Origin: Capitella teleta
Taxonomy: Eukaryota; Annelida; Polychaeta; Capitellidae
DNA length: 64,000 bases
Assembly: GCA_000328365.1 (NCBI GenBank)
Contig: KB306032.1
Span: 33,809 to 97,808 of the forward strand
Reading direction: 5' to 3'
Position 1 is the first letter of the stretch; every line of letters begins with the position of its first letter. Made by a program: the position numbers and the translations under genes. Of this stretch, positions 12,466 to 25,282 are shown piece by piece. Under the pieces are notes generated by a model. It did no database searches. It was not told where the DNA came from and worked only from the letters and a program-made list of their open reading frames with translations.

Positions 12466-13180
12466 CAGACCTTGAAATCTGAGGCGAGCAATCGCTCGCG
12501 CTCGCCTTCGCTCGCCTTTGCTCGCCTGAAATCATTTTGAGGCGAGCTGTCGATCGGTCTCCTCGGCCCTAACATATCACTCGCCTGACGAGCGCCTGGA
12601 GACTGCGCGCTTTCAACTTTGCACGCCTAAGTCTGGTGCATTATGTGCCAAGTCAGACCAAAGCAATGTTTGGAGTGCAATAGGGCATTGCGATTTCCTT
12701 GCCGCTCATCGTCAGGTATTGGGGAGTGCTTGAGATACGAGCTGATGTGCACTCTACATTAGTTTCGCTTCTCACTAATCACAGTGTACTGAACTCACTG
12801 CCGCGAAAGACGCCCAGTTTCTCGACTTAGAAATAACGCCTAAACAAAGCCGAATTCCGTCCAACTCTCGACATTTGAGGGTTGGGATTTCCCTTGTTTT
12901 GGGACGAAACTCGGGAAAAATAGCAAGGGGCAAAATATAGTATATGAAGTCAATGCATTAAAATGCTGATTGATGTGTCCTAGTTTTTATTTTAATTAGG
13001 AATGGCATCCTTGCTCTCTATACACTCCTCAAGCACTCCCCTGGATGATTCCTATTGTATATATTGTGCATACTATTCAATATAGTGGGGTATTTAGCCT
13101 CTAAAAAAAAAACAGCTCGCCTGGGCAAATTTAGGCGAGCTATAAACAGCTCGCCTGGGATTTCTAGATTTCAAGGTCTG
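12466..13180. mobile_element. MITE with GC-rich subterminal repeats, hAT-like
   Basis: The ends CAGACCTTGAAATCT and its reverse complement AGATTTCAAGGTCTG are the terminal inverted repeats of a 715-base element. CCTAAC lies next to both ends and probably marks a target-site duplication. Just inside each end are repeated CTCGCCT/AGGCGAG motifs that make a GC-rich palindromic zone. No transposase is encoded. The CAG start and a target duplication of 6-8 bases suggest a hAT-type non-autonomous element, but this is inferred. Confidence 0.75.
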
Positions 13181-14117
13181 CCTAACCCTGGATCATTGAA
13201 ATATGTATTTGGTAAGAATAAGATGTGCTTTGTTCATATATGTTGAGGGACTGTTTCGTGTGTGTGTGTAGTATGTGCTGTATGGTTTGTTTCTGCGTAG
13301 TAATACAACAATGGTGGATTATCGTTGATTCAATGTTAGTTCAACGAGAAGCTATTAATTTACTTGGATAACGACTTTCCCTCAAATATCCATGTGCAAA
13401 GTAAGCTTTATGACATGCATATATAGTTATGAGGTACTTCTGTTGTCTTTCATTCTTACACTAGCTAGCTAATGAGATTTCGGGGTCCAGGTTAATTTGG
13501 CAAGTGAACCTAATGTTTTGTTTGTAACGTGCAATTTTCCTCTGATGTTCTGTGGCAGAATTGAGACTTTAGTACCAGACACACCATGTACTAAGTTATA
13601 GTGCTTGCAATTGTTGAATTGGAGACTGTTGAAAGATTATTTCGACGTTGAATTTAAGCTACAGCACGGAATTTACGCTACAGCACGGACAACAGACAAT
13701 CCCTGATTGTGAAAATAATTATATACAACAATCCCACTCTGGCTGGGTGAAATTGCTGACTGAAATGTTATTCAGTGATCAATTATTCAATATCATGAGT
13801 GCATAAAAGTTATAACTGAGCAGGTCAGCCTGACATGTTAAGTCATTCCCCTATTATCGCTCAAACTGGAAGTTCATGTTTCGCTAAATATGGCCTTTTC
13901 ACTCTACATTCACGACCACAAAGTCCAACCTGAGAAAAGCCGAACTCCTTGCTTCCACGCCTGCAGTTTCACAGCGCCTGTTACCATCTTATTCACTTGA
14001 GATGAAAGCATTTTGTTCGGCGATAATATTCTCAGAAAGTTGACAGCAGACCTTGAACTTCCCAAAAAGTATGGTTGGCAAGAAGACGTTATGATTGAGA
14101 ATAATACAGGGTGATTC

Positions 14118-14658
14118 ATAAATTTATTAACAACATATAGAGAATTTTCAATGTTGCCTAAAGTGTTACAAAAATGGTCTTTCCTCTTAAACCGCACTAT
14201 GCACTCCATAATAATTATCATTTATAGTGAAAGGGTTCATTTATAAACCAGTACCTGCCATGCTCAAAGATGTAAGTTGACACGGTTTAGTTAACGCTCG
14301 ATTTAACCATTTTTTTTAATTCTATTAAATTAAAATTGGTTGAGAAAGTGGCATAGTATGTATCAAAGACGTACATGTAAAAATCAATTGCGTTTTATGC
14401 TACATTTTTTGTCAGAATTACTGGCGAGTAAAAATATATTCTGGCCAGTAAAAATTCCCTGTTTACCTGCCATGTGGCGAGTAAACTTTTTCTCTTATTT
14501 TGAGCCCTGTCAGTATGCCCAATGGTGTTATCGCCAAATGTGTGGTTTCAAATCAAAGCATTTATAATCTTATATTATGTAAATTTAATATAAAGATGCA
14601 TAGAATCTTAATTTTGGTGTAAGTTTAGGATTTATCAATTCAATTATTTCATTATGTG
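14118..14658 (+). repeat. Dispersed repeat, copy B
   Basis: Second copy of the repeat at 11345-11747, same orientation, about 2.8 kb away. The outer blocks are well conserved while the inner part carries a different, longer AT-rich insert. The pair brackets the MITE at 12466-13180. Confidence 0.75.
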
Positions 14659-16641
14659 ATCTCTACTGCATGCCCAGGAGAGCCTTTAATGCTAAATCTT
14701 TTTGTTTTAAGGTAGCAACTACCGACAATTGTGACCTAAACGTGTAATAATTGTCATTATCTAGCATGATGAAACAATGATATCTTATATCATGTGAACT
14801 GAAGAGCGATCTAGACTTGCCCATCGCTGATTCTTTATGTTGTTGAAATCATTAATGCTCATTAACCCTTTTTTCAGTTCGAGTTTCTCGGTGGATTGTA
14901 CTCAAAATATAATGGAATATACCATACTAACAAACGTCCATGCATACATCTCTCCTTGCTTCAGATAAGCAGATTGTATCAAATTGAACAGTATAAAAAA
15001 ACGCCAAAGCAATAAGCGGCATATTGCTAGCCGGCAAAATATTACTAAGGTTGTTCAAAAAGTTGTCGGTCTAACAATGAACGCACAATACATACCAGAA
15101 ACGTGAAATTTGGAGAGTTAGATAGAGCAACTATTTATAAGATCGAAATAATGAAATTTTATCACTTCCCTGGCATTACTGGCTTTTGATTGAGCAAACA
15201 AACCAATATCACTGTCAAAGCCTCATTTTGGGTGCAAAAGTTTGATTTGTGGGCCTCTTAAAACACTTTTTCGCAACATCTGAACACTGTTTTTAATCAA
15301 GTACACTGCTTGTGTATAAGATTTGCTTTGATGAAAATTAATTAGAACTCTATTGACAACAAATTGAGTTAATACAAAAATTGCGCTATGGAGATGCATC
15401 AAAAATACCCACCCAAATCTGGATAATTATAACACTATTATTTGATAATATTTACATTCCTAACACAATACTACAATATCTCACAAAAGGAATAAATGAT
15501 GTAATTTTTGGGAAAAGAAAATATTGAGTCCGAATTATCTTGTTACGTTAAATTTGACCAATACGTTTTACGGGACCATTAGGCCTACTTTGGATGCATT
15601 GTTTTCATTAAAACTTGGCACATACGTGTGAATTGACACAAATATGTTTTTGTCAAATAACGGTAGATAATTCACATAATTAATGTTCGTCCATTTTTAT
15701 TATTGTTTAATCACCAGAAGTAACCAAATTTTATGCCAGTACTAATGTTCTCTTCTGAAACTTCATTTGACTATTTTATAATAATTCAATCAAAATGTTA
15801 CCATAATTACAAACACATATAATTTTTTATCGCCTTTGTGCGTTTATGAGAAATATATTGGAGATATCCATCGATGATTAGTAGTCTAAAATCTATTTTG
15901 AATTACCATACAAATCGGGAGTTTGCCGCATTTTGACGAAATGCCAACCCCTGCTTCACTCAAATTGGCACCACATGTGATCATGCGACTTTCTGGAAAA
16001 TCCAATGTGTGCCATTTTCATCTGGAAAGCTAACCTATATGTTCAACAAATTTAAACTTTCTGTGATAACGTGATCCATGTTAGGCCAAGAACTTTTCAA
16101 ACAACCCTCATATGTCTACGATAATGCAGATGGTTATCGCAAACAAAATACTGAGCAATTTTTCGTCAATGTTCACTATTCTAAAACGTTACGAATATGT
16201 TGTGAGATCAGGCCATAACTTATAAATAATTGGTTCTTCAAATGAAGTATGACTACTACGTACCGCTCATAGTGAGTAGAAGGCAAGGGGTTCCAATGAT
16301 CATGATGGAAAAATATTGCTCGTTATACTACACAGTGTCGTTTCACCACAGTTATATTTTGGAGAAAAAAGTTTATAAGTAAAAGTCATCACATTCAAAG
16401 CTAATGTAAATAAAAGAAAAATATTTTGGGATATGCAGTAAAACGTCGATGTATCGAAATTCGTGGGGTTAGCTCAAATACCTCGAATCAGGATACTATA
16501 TACTAGCTTCGACGAGGCTGATCGTTATGAACTTGATATAACAAACCATGCTCTGACGTTATGATTGGCGACATGCACTATAAAGAGGTGTGACATCATG
16601 TCTTACGAAAAATCTAGGTCAAAAGGAAGAGAATTTCAGTT

Positions 16642-16644
<3 letters not shown>

Positions 16645-16682
<38 letters not shown>
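16645..16682. repeat. 38-base poly-T run
   Basis: An uninterrupted run of T. It may be the A tail of a minus-strand retroposed sequence, but no such sequence was recognised next to it. Confidence 0.9.
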
Positions 16683-16684
<2 letters not shown>

Positions 16685-17680
16685 AAAATAATATGCATCA
16701 ACATCACAAATATAATGGAGTGATGCCACTATATGAAACAGGCACACATCTAAGCCTTGGAGCCTCTTCCTCTGACCTCATCTTCTGGCGTGCATTGCAA
16801 TTGCATCGTCAAAAATAAACACAAGCATGAACCCTCGCAACAAAGTAAATATAATTGGTAGTTTTTTTTTTATATTAAAGCCGTCATAAAACTCACAATA
16901 TAGATCTGAGGCTGGAAATCTTTAATTAAATCTTCCTGCAAACGCACACTCTCGTTTGTTGGTCATTCATCAGAGATCATCACAATTAGGCATAATAGTA
17001 CAAACAAGGCATTAATTGAGATCCGTGGTCTATTAATTTTAAGAATCAGCCAATTAAAGCTCTTGTCGTGAATGACAACAGAGGAGAATAAAGCTAGGGG
17101 AGAAATAAGCGACTGCGCATTGTGGGGGCAGAGATGTTGTGATGCTTTATAAACAACTGACTCTCCTACTCTTTAAAGATGTCAAACTGAGAAATTTGCT
17201 CATCAAAATTTTTGACTTCAAGCTACATGTTGAAAAAATATGTCATCGCGGACACAAAAAGCACTTTGATACTGAGACAAATTCGAGCACCAGACGTTCG
17301 AGGGGTGTTTTGCTTTTTTGCTTTTTTTAGACTAATAGCAAAGTATAGGAGAAACGTCAAAACTTTGAAAATACTTCGAATCAGGGAGACATTCAAGCGA
17401 AATGCAGACGTTTAACTCATCTAGCTTTCAATGCATAATTCTAAAGGCAAACTTCCACATAGAATGTGGAAGAAAACCCTTTTGTTGCAATTTAGTCCAA
17501 GTCCGGCCCTATATATTGACTCAAACCACATGGGATCATCAACAGTTTATTTTCAGTGTTTTTTAGTTTGTTATAGAACTTTTTCTTATTTCGATACAAA
17601 ACAAATAAGATTAAAAGAGTGGCAATAATATAATGGCTATGAAAAAAATAGCAATTGTCGAACAATAAAAAAGAGTTCAG

Positions 17681-20600
17681 CTAGTATTGTTTGAAATTAT
17701 ATTCTGGCGGGTTATGCTGAAGTGATTCTTCATACGATGGCAGCTGGTTGTCATGGCACATGGCAAATACTGTTGAGTCAACACCAGTCAGTGATGCCAT
17801 TCCTGCCAGTGACTGACAATATCCCCCCTGCAAAATAGCATCCCCATACGAGGGTGGAGCAGCAGCGCAAGCCTCTGAGTCTACACAAGATACAATTGAA
17901 AGGGACATCAAGGTGATTGCAAAATGATTACTGACCAAGATTTGGCATGAAAAACTCAATGTCATACGGAGCCACTGTTGGATTCGACATTTCCTCTGAC
18001 TATGAGACATTACATGTTTGGGTACATAATAACATAATGGAAAAATTGCTGGGTATTCACCTGCTCATGTTCCTCAGGTTGTTGAGTCTTCTTCTTATGG
18101 TAGAAGACGTATGTGATGACAATTGACATGACTACGATGCAAACAAACAGTACTACACCGGCTATTATCCCGATGAATGCAGAGTTTGAATTACTAGCAG
18201 ATTTGTCAGAGCCTGAGAATAAGATGTCAATCAACTAACATATAACACCAGCAGGTATGATGTTACCTTCTACAAAGGAGTGGACGATTTTGAAGCCTCG
18301 TTTGAAGTTGTTGTAAAGTGGAGCATACAGGGTGATGGTCACTTCATGCCCCTCACTCGTCCAAACCCATGGATCGGAAGATCCACAAAATCGATGCACA
18401 GACGAATCTTCTAAGATTTCCAGATACTCATTAACGCAATTTTGGGCCTCATCACCCACGTCAAAATCTTCAAAATACAACTCAATAGCCTGGAAATAAT
18501 TTGTGAAATAGCGTTCAATGTAAACTGTATGTTAGTTAGCCGTTGATCCTGTTACCATGCCTGGTTCAGCCTGCACTCTCCATGAACATCTGTTGGGCAG
18601 AACAGTGGTTGGTGGATAGTACCCTTCTCCATAATTTGGAGAAACAATGAAGCCTGGAGCCCAGTTCACAAAAACGGGTGTGTTGTCATTGCAGGCACCC
18701 TCTGTAAGAACATGATAAGAGTGTTCCAGCAACGATACATTGCAAATGCTTACCTGTGATATTGATGAAAGTGATGCTTGCTCTGAATCCAGGGATGGGA
18801 TCGGAGTTTGGCTCAGTGTGTGTATGAAATTCAGCCATTGCTTCTATTGGCCCGACCCACACCCTCTTGTGTGTTGCATAGCCACACCCACTTTCTCTAA
18901 TGACTTCCTGTTTGTCAATTGATGTGTAGTCCGACAACTGCAGGTTTGAGTGATCGCAATCATCACCCAAGTCAAAATATATGCTATCAAACAAGATAAC
19001 CTACAAAAAAGTTCATGTGTGAGTGAATACAGATTGCAAGGGGAGAAGGAAGGAGGTACCTCGTGAATACTGGCTGTGAAGTACCATCGACATTTCACCA
19101 GATTGCTTCGGCTGTTATCCAAATTTGGCATCTGAATGTAGTCAGAGACAGCCAGATGAACCCCAACTGGTGTGCCGTTCAATCGACATGCTCTCTCTGC
19201 ACAATAGAATCATTCAGTGATAATGTGATATTTCAATGCTTTCAATGTCATACCATGTCGCTCAAGGCTTCTGTGTGTTATGTTGAATCCTCCTTTTGCC
19301 TCAAGTTCAGATGAGAAATTGATGAAAGCGTGTGGAGCGGCAACAAACACTATGGAGCCAGCTGCTGAATCTGACCCACAAAATCTAGCAATTGATTTGT
19401 TCTCTCCATCATGGTTCCCTGCGATCACATCTAGGCAGTTCTTTGAATATAATCCCAAATCAAAGTCAACAATTTCCAATTCAGTCATCTGAATGAATTT
19501 AAGATATGTCATGTTTACTTCGTGTATGTTTGTCTCACTCGAGTTTCATTTGCATCAAGTCTCCATGTACACAGCTGGTCGGCTGGAAAGCGGTCTGGGT
19601 AGTTGGGAGTCATTATGCTAGATGAAGCATTGTACACAAGAGTGGGGCGGGAATTTGCTGTGCAGGCCATAACTGAAAGCAAAGATGTCATCAACCCGTG
19701 AGGCAGAGGTTCAGGGCATAGAAGACAGTCACCTGCATATGGGTCTTTTGTGACATAATATCTCAAAGAGAAACCTTTAGCTGCCCCATAGTTGTGGCCA
19801 GATTTCAATTGGACAAAGGCACTCGTCTGGTTGGTGGCAACTATTGGCACAAGTTGCACATTTCTACCCCTGAAAAAACCAATACTGGGGGAGATTGAGC
19901 TGGGTCCATCACGAACAATGACTTCATCGTCACGGGGATTGGTTCTCAGGTCCAAGTCTGTGAACTCAATGACGATGCTCTACAGAAAAGGAAAAACACT
20001 TTATTTTTTATCCCCTGCTGTGCGATCACAGACTTTATATGGTGTGTCTGAGTCAGTAGGCACTTCAATGAGCCATTGGCAGAGGGAGTCCTTGGGGTAA
20101 GTTCCCTGTTCGTAGCCAGGAGATGTGATCAACCCCTCCTCTGCTGTCAACAAGATCGGATTGTCAGGATCACAGACTGAAAGATTCAAGTATGCAGTAC
20201 ACAATGGTAATCAAATGAAATGCCTACTCTCTGTTGCCCTGTGAAAGCTGAAGTAGAGAAAATATCTTATTGGTGATGAACATGAGCAAATGTATTGTAT
20301 CTTCATCAAGTTTGACGAAGAATAGATAGATTGCTCGGTAACAACACTTTTGTGAATGAATTCAAGCAGATCGTTTGATTCATAGATGTAAAAGCCACAA
20401 GCGCTGTCGCTGCAGTCCGCACTGTATTCCAGCACCTTGAGCCTGACGATCTGTCAAAGAATGCCATACATGTACATGTCGAATTGTGCTGAACGTGCAA
20501 TTAATTACCCAGCCCTCTGGTGCTTCCAGATTCCATACACACTTATGGACGTCAGCAGTGGCATGTGGTGAATCAGTATTACTAATAATACCTGGCTGCT

Positions 20601-22489
20601 CAGTCAAAAGTGCATCATACGGATCTTCACATGCAAGCTCTAAGCAAGAGAACTTGATATTCTGGTAATTTTTAATGCTTGGAATACCTGTGATATTTTG
20701 ACCACTTGTCTTCATGATATAATAGTCAGTCTCCAATCTGGTCGCGACTGGAAGGTCCAGTGTGACATCTAAAGCAGGAAAAGAGTGGTTATGGAGAGCA
20801 CTGCCTACCAAACCACAAAGGTAAGACTCTGGCTCTGGTCCAATAGTGAGCAGAGGAGCAGCGTTTGGGCCACATGTTTCACTCTGGGTACCCAGAGTAA
20901 AGTTATGGACCGATGCAGATACAATCTACAAAGCTAGTGTATTGAGGAAAAAGAATCATGTCAAGCCCTTACCCAGCCTGGGTGTGACACAATGCTCCAT
21001 CGGCAGTTCAGAGCAATACGACCAATCACATCATAGTCAGGAAGCTCCAGAATAATGTCATTAACTTGAGTCAGGTATGCAGGTGCCCCTTGGTCAGATG
21101 TACGGTTGCATGCCCATTCTATGAACAGTTGAATAATAGAGAGTCACCAGCCGAGGTAGCTGTTTCAACTCACCATATGTCTTGATTGACTTAAAATTAA
21201 ATTTAACAACCGGATAAACAGAATCTTCAGCAGAACCAAGATCCACTTCAACATACATGTATGGCCCTCCATTCCATTTAACAGCAGGTAATTCAGTGTC
21301 CTCATTCCATGAAGTCAATACAGTGGATCTGTTATTGCGTCCATCATACAAAGTAGCAGAGTCCCCCGCTCGCATAACAGAATTACTAAGCAGCGTGAGA
21401 TGAACGTACTATGTATCAAGGTTAGGGTAAGTTATTATGATTTTAAACCTTAGAAATCAAAATTACCTCATCTCCTTCTCCTTCAATCCTCCAACTGCAT
21501 TTGATATTGTTGATTGGAAATGAAAGGTCTGGGCCTGGGATAGTGATATCTCCCTGTTGATGAGTCAATCTCAATGGACCACCAAAGCCACATGCGGTAG
21601 CTGAAAGAGTAAATTATACTCGGTTATCCATGCTAGCCGTACTTACTATCACTAGATGCCTCAATGAACTCAAAGTGCATAACAAGTTCTCCAACCCATC
21701 CACCACTATTATCTAGAAATTTGACCGTGAAGGAAGAGGACTTTGAAATCCTTGTGTATGCATCCCTAGCCGTTGTTGCCGGCTCACATCGATTGTCCAT
21801 TAGGTCGTCAGTATCAACATTGTCAAAGAGCTGTAAGTAGGATTGCTTGCACTCTGTGCTGTCAAACTGCACATTCTCCACAGTCACCACAGCTACCTGT
21901 TGATGTTGAAATACATTGGTTTTAAAGAATTATTATCATTATGTGAGGCATTTTTCGAAATTTTCGTGAACCTCAAGGACATGAAGGTTGTATAGTAAAT
22001 TTGATAATGCAGTTTCTATTCATTCAATGTACAAATTGGTGTAGGTCCTAATACAGACCTTTGTGGTAGTCTCAATTGAAGGGAATACATGCCACTGACA
22101 GCGAACGTTCGAATCAAACGTGTATGAAATCGAAATGGTTCCAAAATCTTCATGAAGATCTTTTATACGCCCAGGTCCGCAAGCATCAGGATCAATCTGT
22201 GAATTTACTGTGAAGAACAAGACAATACATAGTAAGGTAACATGAACGATGACTCGTGGTAAACAAGATAACAGTGTTCAACAATTGGAGGATCTGAAAG
22301 ACCACTGTATGTCAGCCTGAAACATATGTCAAAGATTTTCATGCTTGAACAAGTGGCCATGCAATGGATAATTGGCATGCCATATAGCTATACCTCTTCT
22401 CAAATTAGCTCAATAAATGTCTGCAAATGATCTCACTTACCTGAGAGGAGGAACCCAGAGGCTATAATCACAAACACATGCTTATGCAT
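17681..22489 (-). CDS. Type I membrane protein with eight CUB domains and a PPxY tail
   Basis: Twenty coding exons joined by phase give 1160 residues. Exon 22441-22489 codes for a signal peptide (MHKHVFVIIASGFLLS). Sixteen exons then make eight CUB domains, two exons each: 22059-22207/21647-21896, 21467-21600/21174-21408, 20973-21118/20688-20925, 20509-20639/20228-20450, 20034-20176/19733-19979, 19539-19672/19254-19488, 19060-19196/18754-19000 and 18556-18701/18267-18489. Exon 18061-18212 holds one membrane helix (IIAGVVLFVCIVVMSIVITYV) followed by a KKK stop-transfer signal. Exons 17936-17999 and 17681-17880 make a tail with PPSY, LPSYEES and PPEY, which match WW-domain (Nedd4-type ligase) docking motifs. 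CUB modules bind protein or carbohydrate ligands outside the cell. There is no protease, EGF or LDL-receptor module. Ligand and exact family are unknown. Confidence 0.9.
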
Positions 22490-22658
22490 TAGGATTAGTT
22501 GGTCAATTCTGTCTGCACATAATCCCTCCTTTTAATTGACGCTTTTGGATAATTTGCTGAGGTTTCACTTTGCGCAATATGCGTCACAGCCTCTGAATTA
22601 ATTGAATCCATTCAATGATGAAAACTTGATACAATAAAACAAGGCCGGGATTGCTTGT

Positions 22659-22811
22659 NNNNNNNNNNNNNNNNNNNNNNNNNNNNNNNNNNNNNNNNNN
22701 NNNNNNNNNNNNNNNNNNNNNNNNNNNNNNNNNNNNNNNNNNNNNNNNNNNNNNNNNNNNNNNNNNNNNNNNNNNNNNNNNNNNNNNNNNNNNNNNNNNN
22801 NNNNNNNNNNN
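22659..22811. other. Assembly gap (run of N)
   Basis: 153 unknown bases upstream of the CUB-domain gene start. The run may be an estimated gap; it could hide promoter sequence of that gene. Confidence 0.99.
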
Positions 22812-24589
22812 GTAAGGAGTAATAGACTAGTGTTCGTGTGTCACTGTACCTGTTCAAGATAAGGGTATAGGTGCAAGGGTCAATCGAGGAGTGTGTTATT
22901 GGTGTTGAGCTGAAGCGATCAGGATGACACAATTGCACCTTTGGAACTGTAACAGAATCATTTATAATCTTAGTGGGCGGTTAAAGCCTAGGTTGATTCT
23001 GTCAGGCTTGCTGTTACTTATGGTGAATCTGGGAGCGTTGGTTCCTGTTCCCCAGAGCTTGGTTCCCCATAATCACTTGATCCATCAGTCAAATCAGAGT
23101 TGGGGACCAAGGGAAACATTAGCCTGTCAATGAAAGTGTGACATAATGTGTCCATTATAAATTAATGGTGCTTTTAATAATTGTTATTTAAGTGTCATAT
23201 AACAATTATTCCCGAGCTTAATTTTCACCAAAGCACACTTTTTTCCACGTGTCTTTTCTGACAGCGATCATACGAGAAAGTGAAAAATAGTATTTAACAT
23301 TGATTGCTGCATGTATATTGCAATTGTAAGCAAAGTATCCAAAGTGTTCACTGTATTCCAATGGTCGCAAAGAGCCACTTTCTTATTGTTAGGTCCACCG
23401 TGATGAAAAGGTGCATTCTAAACAAAAGCGAGTTATCCAGACAGGCACAGTTCAAGGAGCCACTGTTTATTAATTCCTGAATCATTTTTAAAGCACTTGC
23501 AAATATTACAGAAATAAGCCTCAGTTACCATAACTTAAACTTTTGCTCATGTTGCAAAGTGAATTTCCTTGCATTGCACTTTCCAAATTGTAATAGTGAC
23601 AGTTATATATATAAGCACACGAAAATATTATTTGGATAGTGATAGCAGTTTAGTCGCATATGTACGATGATGTCAATTTCAACATAAACAAGCAAACACT
23701 ATGAGAATGTTATAAGCCTAAGAGACTAAGAAGGCTAACTGCTCATAACTCCCAACAGTAATCCATCTGAGCGACTAGTGGCGCCACTCATGCAGTGAAA
23801 GAAACAGCTTGCATGGACTAGAACTTCTTCTGTCTCTGGGATTCAAGCTTTGCTGATCGCGAGCGGTACCACCTTTGCTTTAATTTCACAGAATCAGCAA
23901 AGTTGGCCTTATTGGTTTCCACATCCGTTGTGAATAGTAAACAAAATAATATAACCAACGCTGCAACGGTGAGCTCATCCAGATATTCATCTGAGGTGAA
24001 TACTTGCAAGTGGTAAATGAATAAACCTACAAAATTGTAACTAGCCATTTAAATATTGAAACATATATGCCAGTATGAGACCCAGTCCTGTCGACAGATC
24101 CTTTGTTGTGCATTTGCGGGTGGCTTCGGGAGCGGGTATGTTATATTTGGATTCGATCCGGCCCATGGATACCAACTGCCTTTTAAAAAACTTTAGCAAC
24201 AATGCAGACACTACATCCTATGAAAATCCTATGTATCAATGCACCATGAGGGGTATTGTCTGTCTCATACTTGTTCTACCCCTAGTTTTATTACGTGTCC
24301 ATGTGTGTCCTCTGGTGTTTCTGGTAGCAAATTCTACTCGTACATGTATTAATTAGCCAATTAATTGTGTCTACCATGTTGTTAATTACTAGCATAATAC
24401 ATGTATCTGTAAATATCCTCTTCTGAGTCTGTACTGCATCAAGGGTAGATTCAACAACCAAAATCGTTCGTCATATGACTTGTCACATAGCTCTGCTAGC
24501 TGCCTTGTAGCCCGGCCGGCGTTGCACATTCTTCAATTGTGTCATCTGGGATTTATGTCAGGGATAAGGTACCGTGTTGGCAAAGAGCT

Positions 24590-25055
24590 TGATCAATGAA
24601 ACTTGAAATGGAGTTTCGCTCCTCCAGGCATATCATTGATCCAGATGATAAACATCAAGAGGCCAATCAACTTTTAAATTCATATCAGCCGACCCGTTCA
24701 CCGTGCTCTTGCAACCAACATCTGCTGAGCATTCCTAAATTCAGACTAATCACTTTTGGTGGCTGTTCTTTTTCTGCACAAGCACCGGTTTTATGGAATG
24801 CCCTACCTCTTAAAATTCGTATATTAAAATCTTTACCCGTTTTTAAATCCCAACATAAAATTTTTGATTTCAGAATCGCTTTTAATGATCATGTTTAACT
24901 TGAAAAATTAATGTAATTGCTATGCTGTAAAGCGCATTTGACTGTTTTCCTTTTACTGAAAATGGGCTTAATAAGTGCATTAAATGAAATGAAATGAAAT
25001 GAAATGAAATGAAATGAAATGAAATGAAATGAAATGAAATGAAATGAAATGAAAT
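24590..25055 (+). mobile_element. 5'-truncated LINE (L2/CR1-like) with GAAAT tail
   Basis: The plus strand encodes the C-terminal end typical of L2/CR1-group LINEs: NSYQPTRSPCSCN, PKFRLITFG, FSAQAPVLWNALPLKI and SLPVFKSQHK. A stop and a short untranslated part follow, then about 14 tandem GAAAT units (24984-25055), the kind of microsatellite tail these elements end in. Only the last few hundred bases of the element remain. The 5' border is approximate. Confidence 0.85.
24984..25055 (+). repeat. (GAAAT)n microsatellite tail
   Basis: About 14 perfect pentamer units, directly following the LINE remnant. The regularity suggests either a young insertion or later slippage expansion. Confidence 0.95.
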
Positions 25056-25282
25056 AAGTAATCTAGTACCTCTTCGTCGATCTTCAGTTCTTCCTTGGCT
25101 CGAAAATGATTTTAATTTTTGCCTTTTAGGACTTAATTAGGAGTTGAAATCATAATAAATAATATTATATTACGAATAATTATGATCGCCTACCTGGAAA
25201 GTGTAATATAAAATTGCCTCAACTTTAATCTATCATAACGCACAGAATAATTGTAATGTCATAACGCATACGGACTTTAAAC

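Larger units (their letters stand above)
10767..17680. other. Seven-kilobase gene-poor stretch
   Basis: No gene was recognised between the first seen HIBADH exon and the 3' end of the CUB gene. It contains a TA-flanked MITE (10859-11078), two copies of a dispersed repeat (11345-11747, 14118-14658), an inverted-repeat element (12466-13180) and a 38-base T run (16645-16682). About 16436-17420 has vaguely similar ends and may be a further decayed DNA transposon. The missing HIBADH 5' exon may lie here. Confidence 0.55.
22490..25282. other. Spacer between the CUB gene and KLHL18
   Basis: The two genes are divergent, so both promoters should lie here. It contains an assembly gap (22659-22811) and a 5'-truncated LINE with a GAAAT tail (about 24590-25055). 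No other gene was recognised. Confidence 0.6.
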
